NCBI GenBank assembly: GCA_019614645.1
Contig: JABWDB010000008.1
Location: 11,184,501 to 11,248,500, forward strand
DNA: 64,000 nucleotides
Source: Stratiolaelaps scimitus
Taxonomy: Eukaryota > Arthropoda > Arachnida > Mesostigmata > Laelapidae
Reading direction: 5' to 3'
The stretch's first letter is position 1. Each line of letters starts with the position of its first letter. The position numbers were made by a program, and so were the translations under genes. Shown here piece after piece: positions 1 through 12,644 of the stretch. The notes under the pieces were generated by a model. It saw nothing but the letters and a program-made list of their open reading frames with translations, did no database searches and was not told the DNA's origin.

Positions 1-59
1 GGAGCAGGTCCCTCAGACTTGCACTTTCACGAGGAAAGTGTCAGGTTTATGTTTCAAAG

Positions 60-700
60 AAGAAATGTCTAGCTAAAATCCACCGAAGGCTGGTTAGTGT
101 GCACGGCCATAATGCCCTGAATCGATGACAGGTGTGCCGTTTTTGTGTGCAGATTAGGTAAGGCTGCTGGGACATCGAGGGCGCCCACCCCTTCCCGAAT
201 CTGTATTCGACGAACGGATCGAGATAATCGAAAAAGTTTTTGAACAAACTAGAGCTTAATCATTGACGACTTCGTCGGCTGAAATTGGCGCACCTCGTGA
301 AACATGTCGTCGAATTATTCAAAATAATCTGAGAATCCAGAAAAAAATGCAAAATGGGTCCCTCATGAACTCGGTCCTGGCCAACTGAAAATGCGTGAGA
401 AGTGTTCGCGAGACAATTTGAAGATATATAGGCAGCAAAAGAGTCGCTTAGAGCATACCGTTGCAGTGGACGAGACATGGGTCAGCCTGTATAGGGGACT
501 GGAAAAGATCAAGTGAAACAGTGGCTACGACCAGGTGAACAGGCTATGGCGGTAGCAGTACCAAATAGATTCGAGCCTAAAGTAATGGTAGCACTGGCCA
601 TAGATTTCAACGGAATTTGCTACTACGAGATTTTGGGCTCAAAAGAAAAAATGGACTCGGCTCGATATCTCGGCTTCAAACAGATAAGCTCATGTTGACA
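60..700 (+). mobile_element. Degenerate mariner-family transposase remnant
   Basis: Conceptual translation on the plus strand, jumping frames several times, gives a recognisable mariner (Tc1/mariner superfamily) transposase. An N-terminal helix-turn-helix stretch (IHRRLVSVHGHNA, near 80-115) is followed by a second helix region (FDERIEIIEKVFEQ, near 200-245; RETCRRIIQNNL near 297-335). Next come the KWVPHEL-type linker near 350 and the first catalytic aspartate in VDETWV (467-484). After a frameshift there is QWLRPGEQA and CYYEILGSKE (about 513-660). In-frame stops and at least two frameshifts make it inactive. The usual second catalytic block (HDNARPH) and the C-terminus are not recognisable downstream, so the copy is truncated or too decayed beyond 700. 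Terminal inverted repeats were not found. Confidence 0.85.
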
Positions 701-2117
701 TTTGTGAATTGTGTAAGAGGCATTGTGCAACGCAAAAAAGATAATAAGTAAGGAATACCTAGAAGAGAGGTTTGTCAAAGCTGTATTTATGTACCACTGC
801 CTTACCCGCCGTGGAGCACCACGGCTAAATTGGAACTCCGAGGATAGAGAGCTAGCCGTACAGACGAAGATTGTACGGCTGGGTGAATATATGTTTATAT
901 ATAATCGAAACTTTCGTCTAAGTTGGAACGCAAGGTCAGCCACCTTTTAAAATGTCAAGTTATAAAGTCATACATATAGAATGAAGCTGTATCGGTCGAA
1001 GTACGCTTCGATCGAAATTGGTTTTGAGGAGAACAAGTCAAATTTGGATAGGATTATGTTGATTATGTTGTAACGTCACGCGAAATAGATAGAGATAGAC
1101 CTTCATTGCGCAAAATGATTTTTTAAAAATCGAAACTGAGAAAAATCCGTCGATAATACAAATGTCATACCAGAAAAGGTCAAAGAATTAGTTAAGGGGT
1201 CAACGATCAGGGGGTTGACTCAGTTTTGTAACCGAAGAAGTGATGTCAGATGAAGAGTAGTGTAGAGAGACTACCTCTTAGGGCAGTAGAAGGACACGAT
1301 TGAGCTTGCTGGACCATTTTAAGTGAGGTACAGTTCTGTCACCGATGTTACAACATTGAGAAAGAAATTAATCGAAAATAGGGCTGGACTGGTTCGTTTA
1401 GTTTTGTGCAATTCACAACGTGTTTATCTGAAACTGCACGGAGAACAACCACAAAAGGAATTCTAGCTTTTGTGTACAGCAGAGCTCTTGTTGTTGCGTA
1501 GTGTTACGTAGTGTGTTAGTGTGGCGTAATAGTTGTGCATATGGGGTACGTTTTATTTTTGGAATATATTTACAGCTTATCAACATGAGCAGGTTCAGCT
1601 TTAAGACCATCGTTGTGTAAGGGGTTTGCTGATTGTACTAAAGGATGATATTGCACGATGTGGAAGGCTGCATTGTAGGCATTCAACAGGACAGAGCAAG
1701 ACAAGTCATCCGCGCTATCTACATTACCTCAACATAGAACGCGGAAAATTTTACTCATTGCGCAAAAGTTGTAATTAAAGTGTGTGTTTAAAATTTCTTG
1801 AGGTAAACCATCTAGCTCTGATGGAAGAGAAGCCTTGACTTTCAGAGGAGCGATGAAATGCGAAGCAGACAGGAAAATGGTTTGTTAAAGAATTTCTATC
1901 AATTAGTCTGTGCTTCTGTTTTTTCGAGCTGACCCTCAGCTGTTCCCCTATCTGACAGGCCTCAGCTCTTAACCTTTAGGTATTACTATGAGGACCTGTC
2001 GGGGCCACCTTTGCTTATTCTCTTCCTTACACGTACCTGGCAAGAATCTTCAGATAAAGAAAGATGATAAAGAACTCCAAAGATTCTACGCGTCTGACAG
2101 CATTTAAACCCAACACA

Positions 2118-2178
2118 CACGTGTCCCTCCGGTCTAGTAGTCTAAGACGCTCACCACTAGACCATCCAGGGGGGGGAC
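2118..2178 (-). repeat. tRNA-like scrap with Pol III A-box
   Basis: On the minus strand the segment contains TGGTCTAGTGG, which matches the tRNA A-box consensus TRGCNNAGTGG closely and is the form seen in tRNA-Glu. A weak B-box-like GGGTTTAAATGC follows about 60 bases later. No cloverleaf with proper acceptor and anticodon stems can be drawn, so it is not called a tRNA. It may be a tRNA-derived SINE head or a tRNA pseudogene. Confidence 0.3.
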
Positions 2179-3310
2179 AATTAGGCTGTGCTAATTGTGG
2201 TTATTTGGTATCAAATAATATCAAATTTCAATCTAGGTAAGATTGAAACATGTGCCTGATTCAAGACGACGGCAATGAATATTCATTACATGAGTTGATT
2301 TGAAGAAGCCCGATTTGTGAGTAGACCCGTTGTCAGAGACTGGATTATAGTTACCGGCAATGGCAAGTGAATTAAGAAGGAAAATTGAGACACTACTATA
2401 ATAACTTAACTACCCTCTGCTAATTACACGGTGAGTAAAGTTCACCAAGTCGTCGTGTGCAATGTAATGGCTGAGAGAAAAAGCTGTATCAGATGCACAG
2501 ATTATATATCAAGTCCACCAGTAGCTGCTGGTGACTCCCACTCGGCTAGTTCAGCCCACTCCTCTCACATCGCGAACAATCCTGATTGTTGAGAGAGTAC
2601 CACAGGTAGGTCGTCATTCTCACAGGGGGCTGGATGACGTCCTGGTTGAAGGGGTACTTATGCATAATTATTATACATAGTAAAACAGAATCATACAATT
2701 AAGTTACCTATACAAGAATGAATGTGGTGGAAAACAAAGTATTTCTTTAACTAGCCAGCTAGAGATTGCACAGGATGGGTTATTGCACGCCCGTGGACAC
2801 ACACCAGACATCAGCCTGCTGCACCAAAAGTGAAAACATCCATGATTACGTACAAGTTCGCCTTGGCTCACATACAGGCTGCAAATTTTGAGCTCAATGC
2901 AACTCCGTCGAAAAACAGTCACATTTTTCAATTGTCAAGCGGCCTCCGGCGTCATTCTACAGCAACTTGTTCTATAACTTATAGAAGGGCTTGCTTCACA
3001 CGAAGCCAGAGAGCAAGCCCTTGGCGTATGTTCTATCAATCTCTGTGACTCACACGGAGAAGCTGTTCAATTTGTTTTAGTTGAAGCGCTCTTTAGATTA
3101 CATTTGTATGGATGTTTTGTGTTGAGTTGATACCACAGTTGATGGTAGATGACACTGCGAGACTCTTGGGCGAGAAATCTAACGATTAAGGGACTCGGAA
3201 CGACTAAGGTCAGCATGGCTTGTTCTGCCTATTTTTATACAAACGTAAGAAATCTGTTTACTTTCAGAACTTCTGGACGTTATCATAGTTTTTTATTCTC
3301 AAGAGCAAGC

Positions 3311-3342
<32 letters not shown>

Positions 3343-3352
3343 GTCTCACCAG
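3311..3352. repeat. AT dinucleotide microsatellite
   Basis: A run of about 12 AT units continues after a single G interruption into TATATATG. Open frames crossing it (IYIYIY translations) are artefacts of the repeat. Confidence 0.95.
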
Positions 3353-6300
3353 CGCTTCAGTAAGCCAGCTAAACCTACACATTCCACACTGGTAATTATT
3401 GCAACTTACAAATTATTTGTAACGGTTTATAATCGCATTGATTAACGTTCAGTTATTTCCCTTTAAAAATAAATACTCTATCATTATCAAGTTCCTTCTA
3501 AAATGTTGGAACCACTTGCCTTTCAACAAGAAGCCGCTGCAAATGACCTGTGAGTGTTTGTCCAGGAAAATAGACTCAAAGGAAGGGTTGTTTATAATTT
3601 AATGAAATAAATGTTCTTGTTTTGAAAACAGAGGTCCTATCACATTCATGGCATGTGTCGGTTATTCGCAATCTGTCATAAACATCATGGAACATATAAT
3701 GAGGTCACCTGGATTAGAAAGGTAATTCCCTCCTGTTTTTACCTTTGACGCATGGGCGGAGTTCAAATGTGGTCGTTGGATAATCTATCTTTGAATGAGT
3801 TGGCTAAGGTCAGGTCACTCGTGTAAGCCTTACACGATGTAGCCATCTCCGCACGAGTGTCAAGATGCATACGTATACTGTGTGCCGTACACATCCTCTG
3901 ACTCGCTATCACGCCCAATCAGATCGTTTCTGATCGACTATGTCATATCCATGCGCAGCTGTCGCAGATATGACGTGATAGGTTAATGTACCCATATAGG
4001 TGTTTCCATTCGATAAACCTACGTCGGTGAGTCGATGATATCTCAACAACGAAATTAAAGCGTATTCCTGTTCCTTCAATTAAGGTCTTACGCTATGCCG
4101 ATACGACTATAGCCGTCGACAATTAGAAACAAACTTTTAATATATAAGAACACAGTTTTGGTAGACGCGTGATTATGTGAGCCAAATTGCTTGCGTGGAG
4201 TTGAATCGTTCCTCGTAATTTTCTGAAGCACTCGTTCCGAAACCTGTCAGATCTCTTAGTTGAGACTAACTAGCTTCGTGAAGCAATATGACCGAGCAAT
4301 ATGTGTACTGTCATGTGTTCCTTATAAAAAAAAGAAAACAGCAATGGATCTCATTAACGCAACGGGTTGGATTCATTGTATAGGTCACCAGCGTGTTCAG
4401 GTTTCATTCCAACCAAGGCTCCAAAGGTTTACCAAAGCAAATTATGTATTTTATTCATTGTATGACCGGGACCACCATACAATAAAACTGCACAAGCATC
4501 AGTTTGAATGTATTACCACCGTGTACTATCAAGGACGACCTCGGAAGGTATCAGATGTCTGTGCTCATTCGACAATCAGCGTGGGTATGGAAGGGGTAGG
4601 CAAAGGGAGACGGAAATGTGAAATTTATCTACGGGTGAAGAGTAGAAAGTTCCGTCGTTGAAAAAAGTTCTACGTACAAGAAGCGTCGAGTCAGAGGAGA
4701 GGTGCTATCTTTGCTAAGGGCATCTCCTTGCATTGTCTCCCAGCTGTTTTTCACGATCGTCTGGTATTTGACTAAAATACGAGAATAATGTTCAGTGTAG
4801 AATTTGCCAAAAATTAAACTATAATATCACAGAATCGGTGTGATATGATGTTAAACTCGGACAACAGGGTAGACGCGCCTTGACTACATGAGCAGGCAAA
4901 GTTTTCGATAATCTGGCCGAGCGGCAAGTTGCAGTTTGAGCAATTTCGTTTACTACACTTGGAGGGACATATTTAGATAGACAATTCGTACATTTGATTT
5001 TAGCTCGCGTAATCTGATATTGTTGGAATAAATGGGACTTCAGATGCAACAGACTGAGGAATTTCGGCTGATTACTTATCTGACTTGACGATTATCCGCG
5101 TAATGAGCAACTGAGTTGACCGGACGCTGCTCAACTCATTCGGTTACTGGGTGGCCGACTGGTAGGTTTTTCGCAACTTCAGAAAAAAGTAAAATGAACA
5201 TTACCAGTAGAACACTGACCACACTAACACTAACCGGGAATACGTGACTTGTGGACATATCAGTGACTCCGTTAAAAGCCGACGAAACAAGGCCTAAAAA
5301 CAATGGATTGACTACGAAAGTTGTACGGATAATTGCAAGGTACGGGTGTATCTTTTATTTTCGCTAGACTAACCACGAACCTGTCTATTAACCATTAATC
5401 TCTGTGCTTCGGCTGATATATCATTGTGGCATATAATAATTATGCAATCAGAATACTTAAAGGTAACGATAATAACAATAATAATAATAGCATAAAGAAG
5501 ATAGGGTTTCCTCACCTAAAGTTCTCTCGTGTCGTATCAGAGAATTCCTCCAGCCCCTCGTCTCTTATACCGCTACAACTCGATTTCGAGCCATTGTTTA
5601 CTCGGCCAAGTTATTACCTATTTATTATCCTCATACCCGAAAGGCTCCACCTTGCCATTTCATCAAGCCATCTACTAAGAACGCTCATTTGCTATAGCTC
5701 TTCAACGAGGTCAGCGATCGTCTCGTCATTTTTTTCTCGAAAATCGGAAGCGCTGCGGACGAGCACAAAAATCGTTGGACGACGACAAGAACGACCTTCG
5801 TCTATTTAGTCGAAGCCGTATATACACTTTACATGAGTACTCAATGTATGATGCAACATGTTGTTGTACATAGGCAAAGACATCAATCGATCGGCCGTAA
5901 TTTCAGATAAATCCAATGATGATTAGTTGAACTCTCTCTGATTGAATTGACGTCGTGATCGATCAATTGATGCCGGGGGCGGTTCTGTTTCGTCTACCTT
6001 TGTTCAGTTAGATTCGTACGTTTTTGTCGGTTTGTACTAATATAAAAAGGATGTAATATTTGACCGCAGTTTTTCGCCTAATGGACTTTTTGATTTTACA
6101 GGGGGTAGAGTTTGGGTGACAGAAGTAATTGTGAGAGTACAGACAATAGTAGATATAACAAGTACAAATAATAATAATAATGGATCGTGATAGTATATGA
6201 CATTGTAAGCTGAAAAAGGACGTAGAGATTTATGTATCATAATAACAATCAACATACACACACACATACACACGAAGAAAGCTGTGAAAATTGTTCCAGC

Positions 6301-7691
6301 AAAAACAAGGTCTCCCGCTGACCCAGATGCATGCCAACACCGTATAGATGTTTCTGAGAGACATACGCTCTATTCTGTACTGTAAATCGTCGCATTCGGG
6401 GTCACATTCGAAACAACAGCTGCACGTAGTTCAACGATCCACAGACGCCTGAAGGCACTGCGATAAGTGTCTGATAAGGACCGAAGTTCGTCAAACGAAA
6501 TAACAATCGACGACAGGCTTTGTCTCAACGGGCGAAGAAGTCATGAATGGAGTCTGCCTACATCACAACGGACACAACTTTCAGGTGTACGCAGACTTCT
6601 AAATTGACATCAACTAAGAACGGGAAAAACAAAAGCGCTGTACACGGTTTTTTTACAACAAGTCCTTATAATAAATAATATATATGTGTGTGTCTACCTA
6701 AATCATTCACCTCTTCAAATCTATAAGGTCGACTTTCCTAATGTACGACTCCTTTTGCCATATCTCTCCTCGCTTCTCTATCTAGACTAACAAAGGGTCT
6801 CTGTTCGTTTATCTAAGGGAGAATCTAAAGAATCTGCATATTACATAACTATATTATGACATAAATAATATTATACTATATATATATATATATGATATCA
6901 TGCAGTGGCACTAACAGAATCATTACCACCCTAATGAGGTTTGCGAGGAAGGCGTTAACACACATACACAAACATATATTCATATGCACTATAGAACAAC
7001 AGTAATGATCGTAATTAGAATCTTAATAAATATACGTGAAAATGATAATGTTTGGTGTACCTAATGTTTTAACGATTTTCCTAGCGACTTTAGAACCACA
7101 GAAAAAATCTAATATGAATGTAGAGTTTTTTGTCCAGTATAGTCTATTTACCAACTAATTTCTTGAAGCATATAATTTTTAGATTTGTTCAATGTCTGTT
7201 TGAGTTTCCTACCGTTTGATATGTTCTCGATCAACTTGGACTAACAATATAGAACACACCTAAATTTCGGCATCAATCTAATTAACTAGTATCTGTGTAC
7301 TCTGTGTGGCAGGCATTGATTTAATTACTACATGACCATTGTAACATATTGATTGCTAAATAAACATGAAACACAATATATCAACGAAATTTATGTGTAT
7401 TCTAATTGTCCACCCTTTGACACAATGGATGTGTGTTTAACGTCAGTATGTTTGTGTAATTATTATGATAATATTACTAGTATTATTCTGTGGTAATAAT
7501 CAATTGCGTAAATGAACGAATTAATTGTGAATGTTCACCGAGGGACGCGCGGACCTGGACTTTTCGCGTATATCCCCCCCGCGGCGCCTGATTTCTGAAA
7601 GAATCGCAAGTCATAAAATGCTAATTCTCTCTCAAACACAAATAGGGCTTTCTAATATATTTGCCATCACTTCATTATTTTCTATCTGTTT

Positions 7692-7737
<46 letters not shown>

Positions 7738-7738
7738 C
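7692..7738. repeat. AT dinucleotide microsatellite
   Basis: Imperfect AT/TA tract of almost 50 bases with C and G interruptions. It explains the tyrosine/isoleucine-rich open frames read on both strands here. Confidence 0.95.
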
Positions 7739-7891
7739 TTGTTAATATTATCATTTTAATTATTATTACCACAAATCCATATACTGTATATATGTTCGTC
7801 AACAATATCGGCACAATCATCATCATTCATCCGTCAGCAACATTTTTCATGAATATGACGTTGTCTAAGTTTCAATATTTTGTATCATAGA

Positions 7892-7896
<5 letters not shown>

Positions 7897-7922
<26 letters not shown>
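7897..7922. repeat. AT dinucleotide microsatellite
   Basis: Pure AT tract of about 13 units in the intergenic region left of the kinase gene. Confidence 0.95.
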
Positions 7923-9901
7923 CCCTAATGGTTTTGTTAGGTTTTCCCCTATTTCCAATTACGTTTCATATTCTAATAACGCTAATTTCGCTGGCTTCTT
8001 GGTCCGTGGGCTACGCCTCCGTTGCCTGAAAATTAACACACTCGCAAATATATATACATAGATACTCGGGCCACAGCTCTCGTCAAGCGTTCTGCTCGTT
8101 CGCTTTCTCTATTACCGCTAATGATGTATCATAAAAAGTATGTATAGATGTATTTACACATTTGAGATGCGTCGTCGGTTACAGAATGCGGAAACGACAC
8201 ACGCGTGATTACACAGACCACCGATGAATTTGCCGAACGATATATTCTTATGTTGTTAACTGCTACCCCATTGTCGCCAATACGATCCGATAGATGTGAG
8301 GCGTAGGATTGTAAATTGCTTGCTTTTTTTTTTGTTAAATGTAATCATACTCTGTGTCGAACTGTTTCTCTTTTGTCTGCTACCCCGTTAATGTTAATGA
8401 ATTAACGTTATACGAATCACACAGCGCCCACAAGGTTTCGCGCTGTTGTTTTCCGGGGGATTGCGTAAATGTCCTCCTCCGTTATTATATGGTGTGGCTT
8501 ATCTCATATTGATATTTTGACAACTTTGGTTCAGTTGATATCTTCACATCTATGAACGGTTTCAGACCCCAGTTCAGCCTTTCACATCTATCTTGTTCAC
8601 GATCAGCTCACAACTCCCGACCCTCGAAAATAATCGCAGCTATAACGAGGTTGGCGTTTGCCCTTCACACGCGCTGCAGTCATCGTCCTCCTCCGCCCAT
8701 TCGATTGTATTGCAGACACGCTGGCACTATCATCGGTGTGTGTTCATTCACTATTATATTCATTATTATTATTACTTTTATTACCTAATGTACAACAAAA
8801 TTTTCTCGAGGAATCGACGGATGTGCTATGGGTTCTCGCCCTACGATGCCAGCCGTAATTGTTCGGCTATGTTGTCGTTAACTCATGGAAGAAACCTGTA
8901 GGGCTCGTTAGGACGTTCGTCATTTGGTACTCAATCAACAGCACCTGCGTTTTTCCATTCCTCCTCTGTTTCTCTTCGCCACTACTCCCAAACCCATTCA
9001 GTCAGTATTCAACCGTTTACGCTTACCAGTTGCTACTCAATTCTCCGAAGGAATTGCGGTTTCAGCTCTTTGACCCCCAGTGTTCGGGGATCTCGTGCAT
9101 TTCGTATGTGGAATACGAACCAGTGCAGACACTGTTCGTCTGCTTCCGTTCCGCATCAACGGAGAACTCTCGTAGGGAGATTGTTCGTGGCGTGTTGTTT
9201 TTTTTGTTTGTAATGTGAATGCAATGGCAATAATAACAGTAATTATCGAATGGGCTTACGATGTAGATATCGTGAAGTGACGAGTGACCGTAAATCAATT
9301 ATTCCCCACAGTAGACCAATACAAAGCGTCAATGGGAACGCAAGCACGTTAGGGGCAATGTATACCCACCCCGAACAATCAAGGCTAGAGCCAGTTGTTG
9401 ACAGGGCAGCACTTGTTCTACTAGAATCAATAAAACAAACCTAAAGATCTCACCTATTCGGCCACTTGGCCTGCTTCTTTCTTGTGCGATGTATAGTGTC
9501 AAGTCAATCGCCATGTGAACCTTCTCAAGGTCATAAATTACCCTCGGCTAGTAACACACACACGCACACACATCCACTCGGTGAATGCATGTGGGCATGC
9601 CCCCCAACAACCGGTGTGGATATTGGTGATCTATTTTGCTAACTGTTCTGTTTTCTGATGACCCATCATTATTGTCAAGAAACTATTTTTGCTCGAGAAA
9701 AAAAATATGACAACGGTTAACGGTAATCGTTGCTCGTGCTGCTGCTGCTACTTGCACTGCAACTGGCCACAACGGAAGATGCACGGCGATGCTGTACGGC
9801 CTGCCACGGGCCGTACTTAGCATTGCTACTATTGATACTGGGAAACCTTGTAACGTAACACATCAGTAGATAAACCAAATGGGTAGGGGAGTGAGCAACA
9901 A

Positions 9902-11251
9902 TCATCTCGAGAGACTTCTCCGCCGTTTACTCACGCGCCCTTGGCTCGAGGAGCGTCGGCCGCTGCTACAGTCTCGAATCGTTGATATATCTTCATCGAC
10001 TGAACGCTTCGGGCCAGAGCTGCCACTATAGACGTGTATACGCTGTCGATTGTCGAGCGGTTCGAAGAACGAATGATCAAGGGCGCGTCTCAATGACAAC
10101 CGCTCTTTCGGATCGTAGGCAAGCATCTTACGGATGAGGTCAAAGAGGTGACGTACTTCCTCATCGCCGGTGGCCGCGTACCGGTGCAAAGGTTTACAAT
10201 GATTTCGTACGTATCGGCCAGCGGATGACTTTTCATCCCAGTCTAGCCGTCCATGGTAGAAATACTTGGTCTTTGTACGTTTCGACATCTTCGATGGGAT
10301 TGGACCGAGAATACGTTCCATCATGGCCAGATGCTCGCGGTTGTCGTGCGTCTGAAAAAGTGTTATGCCTAAATACAACTCGAAAAGTATGCAGCCTATT
10401 GACCAGATGTCACACGACTGGTTCCAGCCCAACTCGAGGATGACCTCGGGTGCCCGATAGTGCCGTGTTGAAACGATCGTCGAGTGGTGCTCATGATCGA
10501 ACGTTGCCGACCCGAAGTCGATCAGCTTGATCGCCGTGTCCCGTACGCGGCGTGTTTCACGCTTTTTTCGGTCGTTGTACAGGACGTCAAAATCAGAACG
10601 GACGAAAAGGATATTCTCAGGCTTTAGGTCGGTATGTGTCAGCTTGTTTCGATGAAGGTGCAACACGGAGAGAATAAGCTGATAGCCAATGTGGCGAACC
10701 TGCTCGAGTGGATACGGATGATAGTTGTTATCCTTGAGGAAGTCGAATACGGAAAGACCCAGCATCTCGAAGACGATGCACATATGCCCGTGATAGTTGA
10801 ACCAGTCGAGCATGCGAACGCAGAGCTTCTGGCCGGCCAGCTCGTCCTGACGATTCAGCGTCTCCAACACGTTGATTTCAAGTTTGGCAGCGTCCCGGTA
10901 TTTGTCGACGTTCTTGATGATCTTCAGCGCCAGCTTCTCCTTGGTCTGCTCGTCTAATACCTGTACGACCTTACCGAAGGTTCCTTCACCGAGCGTGGCC
11001 AAGATCGTGTAACGGCTCCGGATGATATCGCCGACTCGGTAGATCAGATGCCCATCGCTATCGTCCTGGATTGGCGTCCGGCTGAGCGGTGACCGAGATC
11101 GAGTTCTGGAACGCGAACGGTCGCCCTTGCTGCTACCAGCCTTGTGGTCGGCGAACTGGCGTGAACGCTCCCGGCATCGTCGTTTCCGCCGATAGGACGT
11201 CGAAGATGACCTTCTCCGCCGATGACTCGAGCTCTTTGATGAGTGCGTCAT
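9902..11251 (-). CDS. Doa: LAMMER-family dual-specificity kinase (CLK/Doa-like)
   Basis: A 449-residue intact ORF starting at ATG (11251) and ending TGA (9902). LAMMER/CLK kinases phosphorylate SR splicing factors in the nucleus and so control alternative splicing. The first 60 residues are an Arg/Ser-rich tail, typical of CLKs. The kinase domain starts near residue 80 and has the glycine loop GEGTFGKV (88-95), catalytic Lys in LALK (110), catalytic loop HTDLKPEN (Asp 208), DFG (245-247) and the family-defining [11 protein letters not shown] (306-316). A short RS-rich C-tail follows the kinase fold. No catalytic residue is missing. The whole coding region lacks introns, unlike most genes here, although an intron is predicted in the 5'UTR. 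In-frame TGA codons upstream of the ATG support the start. A vertebrate-type CLK1-4 paralogue name cannot be assigned. Confidence 0.95.
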   Translation of the reverse strand: MTHSSKSSSHRRRRSSSTSYRRKRRCRERSRQFADHKAGSSKGDRSRSRTRSRSPLSRTPIQDDSDGHLIYRVGDIIRSRYTILATLGEGTFGKVVQVLDEQTKEKLALKIIKNVDKYRDAAKLEINVLETLNRQDELAGQKLCVRMLDWFNYHGHMCIVFEMLGLSVFDFLKDNNYHPYPLEQVRHIGYQLILSVLHLHRNKLTHTDLKPENILFVRSDFDVLYNDRKKRETRRVRDTAIKLIDFGSATFDHEHHSTIVSTRHYRAPEVILELGWNQSCDIWSIGCILFELYLGITLFQTHDNREHLAMMERILGPIPSKMSKRTKTKYFYHGRLDWDEKSSAGRYVRNHCKPLHRYAATGDEEVRHLFDLIRKMLAYDPKERLSLRRALDHSFFEPLDNRQRIHVYSGSSGPKRSVDEDISTIRDCSSGRRSSSQGRVSKRRRSLSR

Positions 11252-12644
11252 AATGAGACGACGGACCAGCGGCGATCAGGGCCGACGATCGATCGATCAC
11301 TCAAACAAACTGCTGAGAAATGTTTCAAAGTTACCTCCAAGGTATCATTACCCCTTTCTGCTCGATCGGTTGGTGAGGGAACTGCCAACCACTACTATCA
11401 ACACATGTTGGTTTTTTTTTTGGCTCTTTGGTTGATGTCGTTGTGGCTTAATGTATCGTTGATTATTGATCGTGTTGGCGTTGTCTTGTGGAGCGGCATC
11501 CTGTCTGTTTTTTTGTTCGGCCCAGAAACCAAGTACATAACACCACTAAGGAAGGCAGTGACCCAATAACGAAACCGACACAATCCCGCATGTCCATCTC
11601 ACCCAACTTTGCATCTAGTAGCTTGTACTCGAAACAGAACAAGAAGAAAGCAATGTGCGCACAATGATGTACTGTATATACTAACCCGTATGCTACCGTA
11701 ACCGGTAACAGCAATCAATAGTTGCCGACCATCTGACAACCATCATCCTCTTGAGCTTGACCTCTATGGCGAGCGACCGTCATGATCACGGCAATGTTCT
11801 TATATGATATATACGACATTGAAATCTAAATATTATATTTGCAAGACAAAGCGCTGTTCTATACACATACGTTGTAGTAAGATTGATCATGTAGCATGTT
11901 TATATATATATACAATATCTGAGCATGTCGACGTATGTGCATCACGTGCACATACATACATTTGCACATACCCGTATATCAGATATCTTTATCTATAGCT
12001 CTACTTGTAATATAAGGAGACGCAACACAAACGATATATACAACATATGTATATAATAGAAATATATATATATATATATATGTACATATTATGGAGAGAG
12101 AGAGAGAGAGTGAGTGAGCTCTGTTCATCTACCTGATTTTCCGAGAGGCCATATAGGTAGATTCTCCACGTATCAAGGCCAATGTATGGCCGGACTTACC
12201 CTGCCACTTGATAGGTCTCCCAATAAGCAAATTATAGAGTATCCTATACATAAATATATGAGCAAGCCTTAGAATAACAATACTAGTGAATTTGGGCTTT
12301 CTCACCTTCTAAATTTCGGGAATGGCGTCTCCACCAGGATCGGATTGGCCCTCGGCAGCTCCACGGTTCCTTGACAAGCTCCTAGAGGACAGATAAATGA
12401 CGCTGAGCAGCGCTCGAGTATGGCCAACGGGCCCGAGTGTTGGTTTTCTAGTAAAACACAACACGCCAAATACGTCGTCAGACGTTGCGGGGCAACGACG
12501 CCTTCCCGTACAGCAGCAGCCCAACACTTATGCACCCTAGAATAGCAGCAGAACCAAATAGCAGTCGTATTAACCAGCCGCAGAAGCAGCCGCCCCTGCA
12601 ACCCAAACTAACGGCCGATTCGAGTTCTCAGAGGCACCGGAAGT
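11252..12644 (-). promoter_or_regulatory. 5'UTR with intron and ETS-motif promoter of the kinase gene
   Basis: Upstream of the kinase ATG the minus strand has a strong acceptor (TTTCTCAG, exon starting at 11312). A strong donor (AGAAG|GTGAGAAAG, exon ending at 12306) lies about 1 kb further upstream. Stop codons in all useful frames between 11312 and 11251 make this untranslated. Just upstream of the inferred first exon lies ACCGGAAGT (plus strand 12636-12644), a perfect ETS/GABP site, common in TATA-less housekeeping promoters. The exon limits are inferred; no transcript evidence is available. Confidence 0.5.

Larger units (their letters stand above)
701..9901. other. Gene-poor intergenic stretch
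   Basis: No coding exon with both plausible splice sites and recognisable protein content was found in this 9.2 kb. It is AT-rich, with long AT microsatellites (listed separately), short poly-T/poly-A runs and a tRNA-like scrap near 2.1 kb. Longer open frames (for example 4260-4661, 5426-5809 and 8593-9218) lack family signatures and often begin at non-ATG codons. The right part, up to the stop of the kinase gene at 9902, would include that gene's 3'UTR on the minus strand. Confidence 0.6.

Noticed and set aside
2704..3048. Possible additional transposase fragment
   Set aside because: Both strands were read for mariner, Tc1 and MULE motifs, and none was convincing.
5426..5809. 127-codon plus-strand ORF with an Asn run
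   Set aside because: The Asn run comes from an AAT simple repeat. There is no signature, and the frame starts at a non-ATG codon.
7681..7890. Transmembrane-looking ORFs rich in Ile and Tyr
   Set aside because: They are translations of AT microsatellites.
12302..12601. 99-codon minus-strand ORF near the kinase promoter
   Set aside because: It begins at a TTG, no family is recognised, and it coincides with the inferred untranslated first exon that ends at the 12306 donor.
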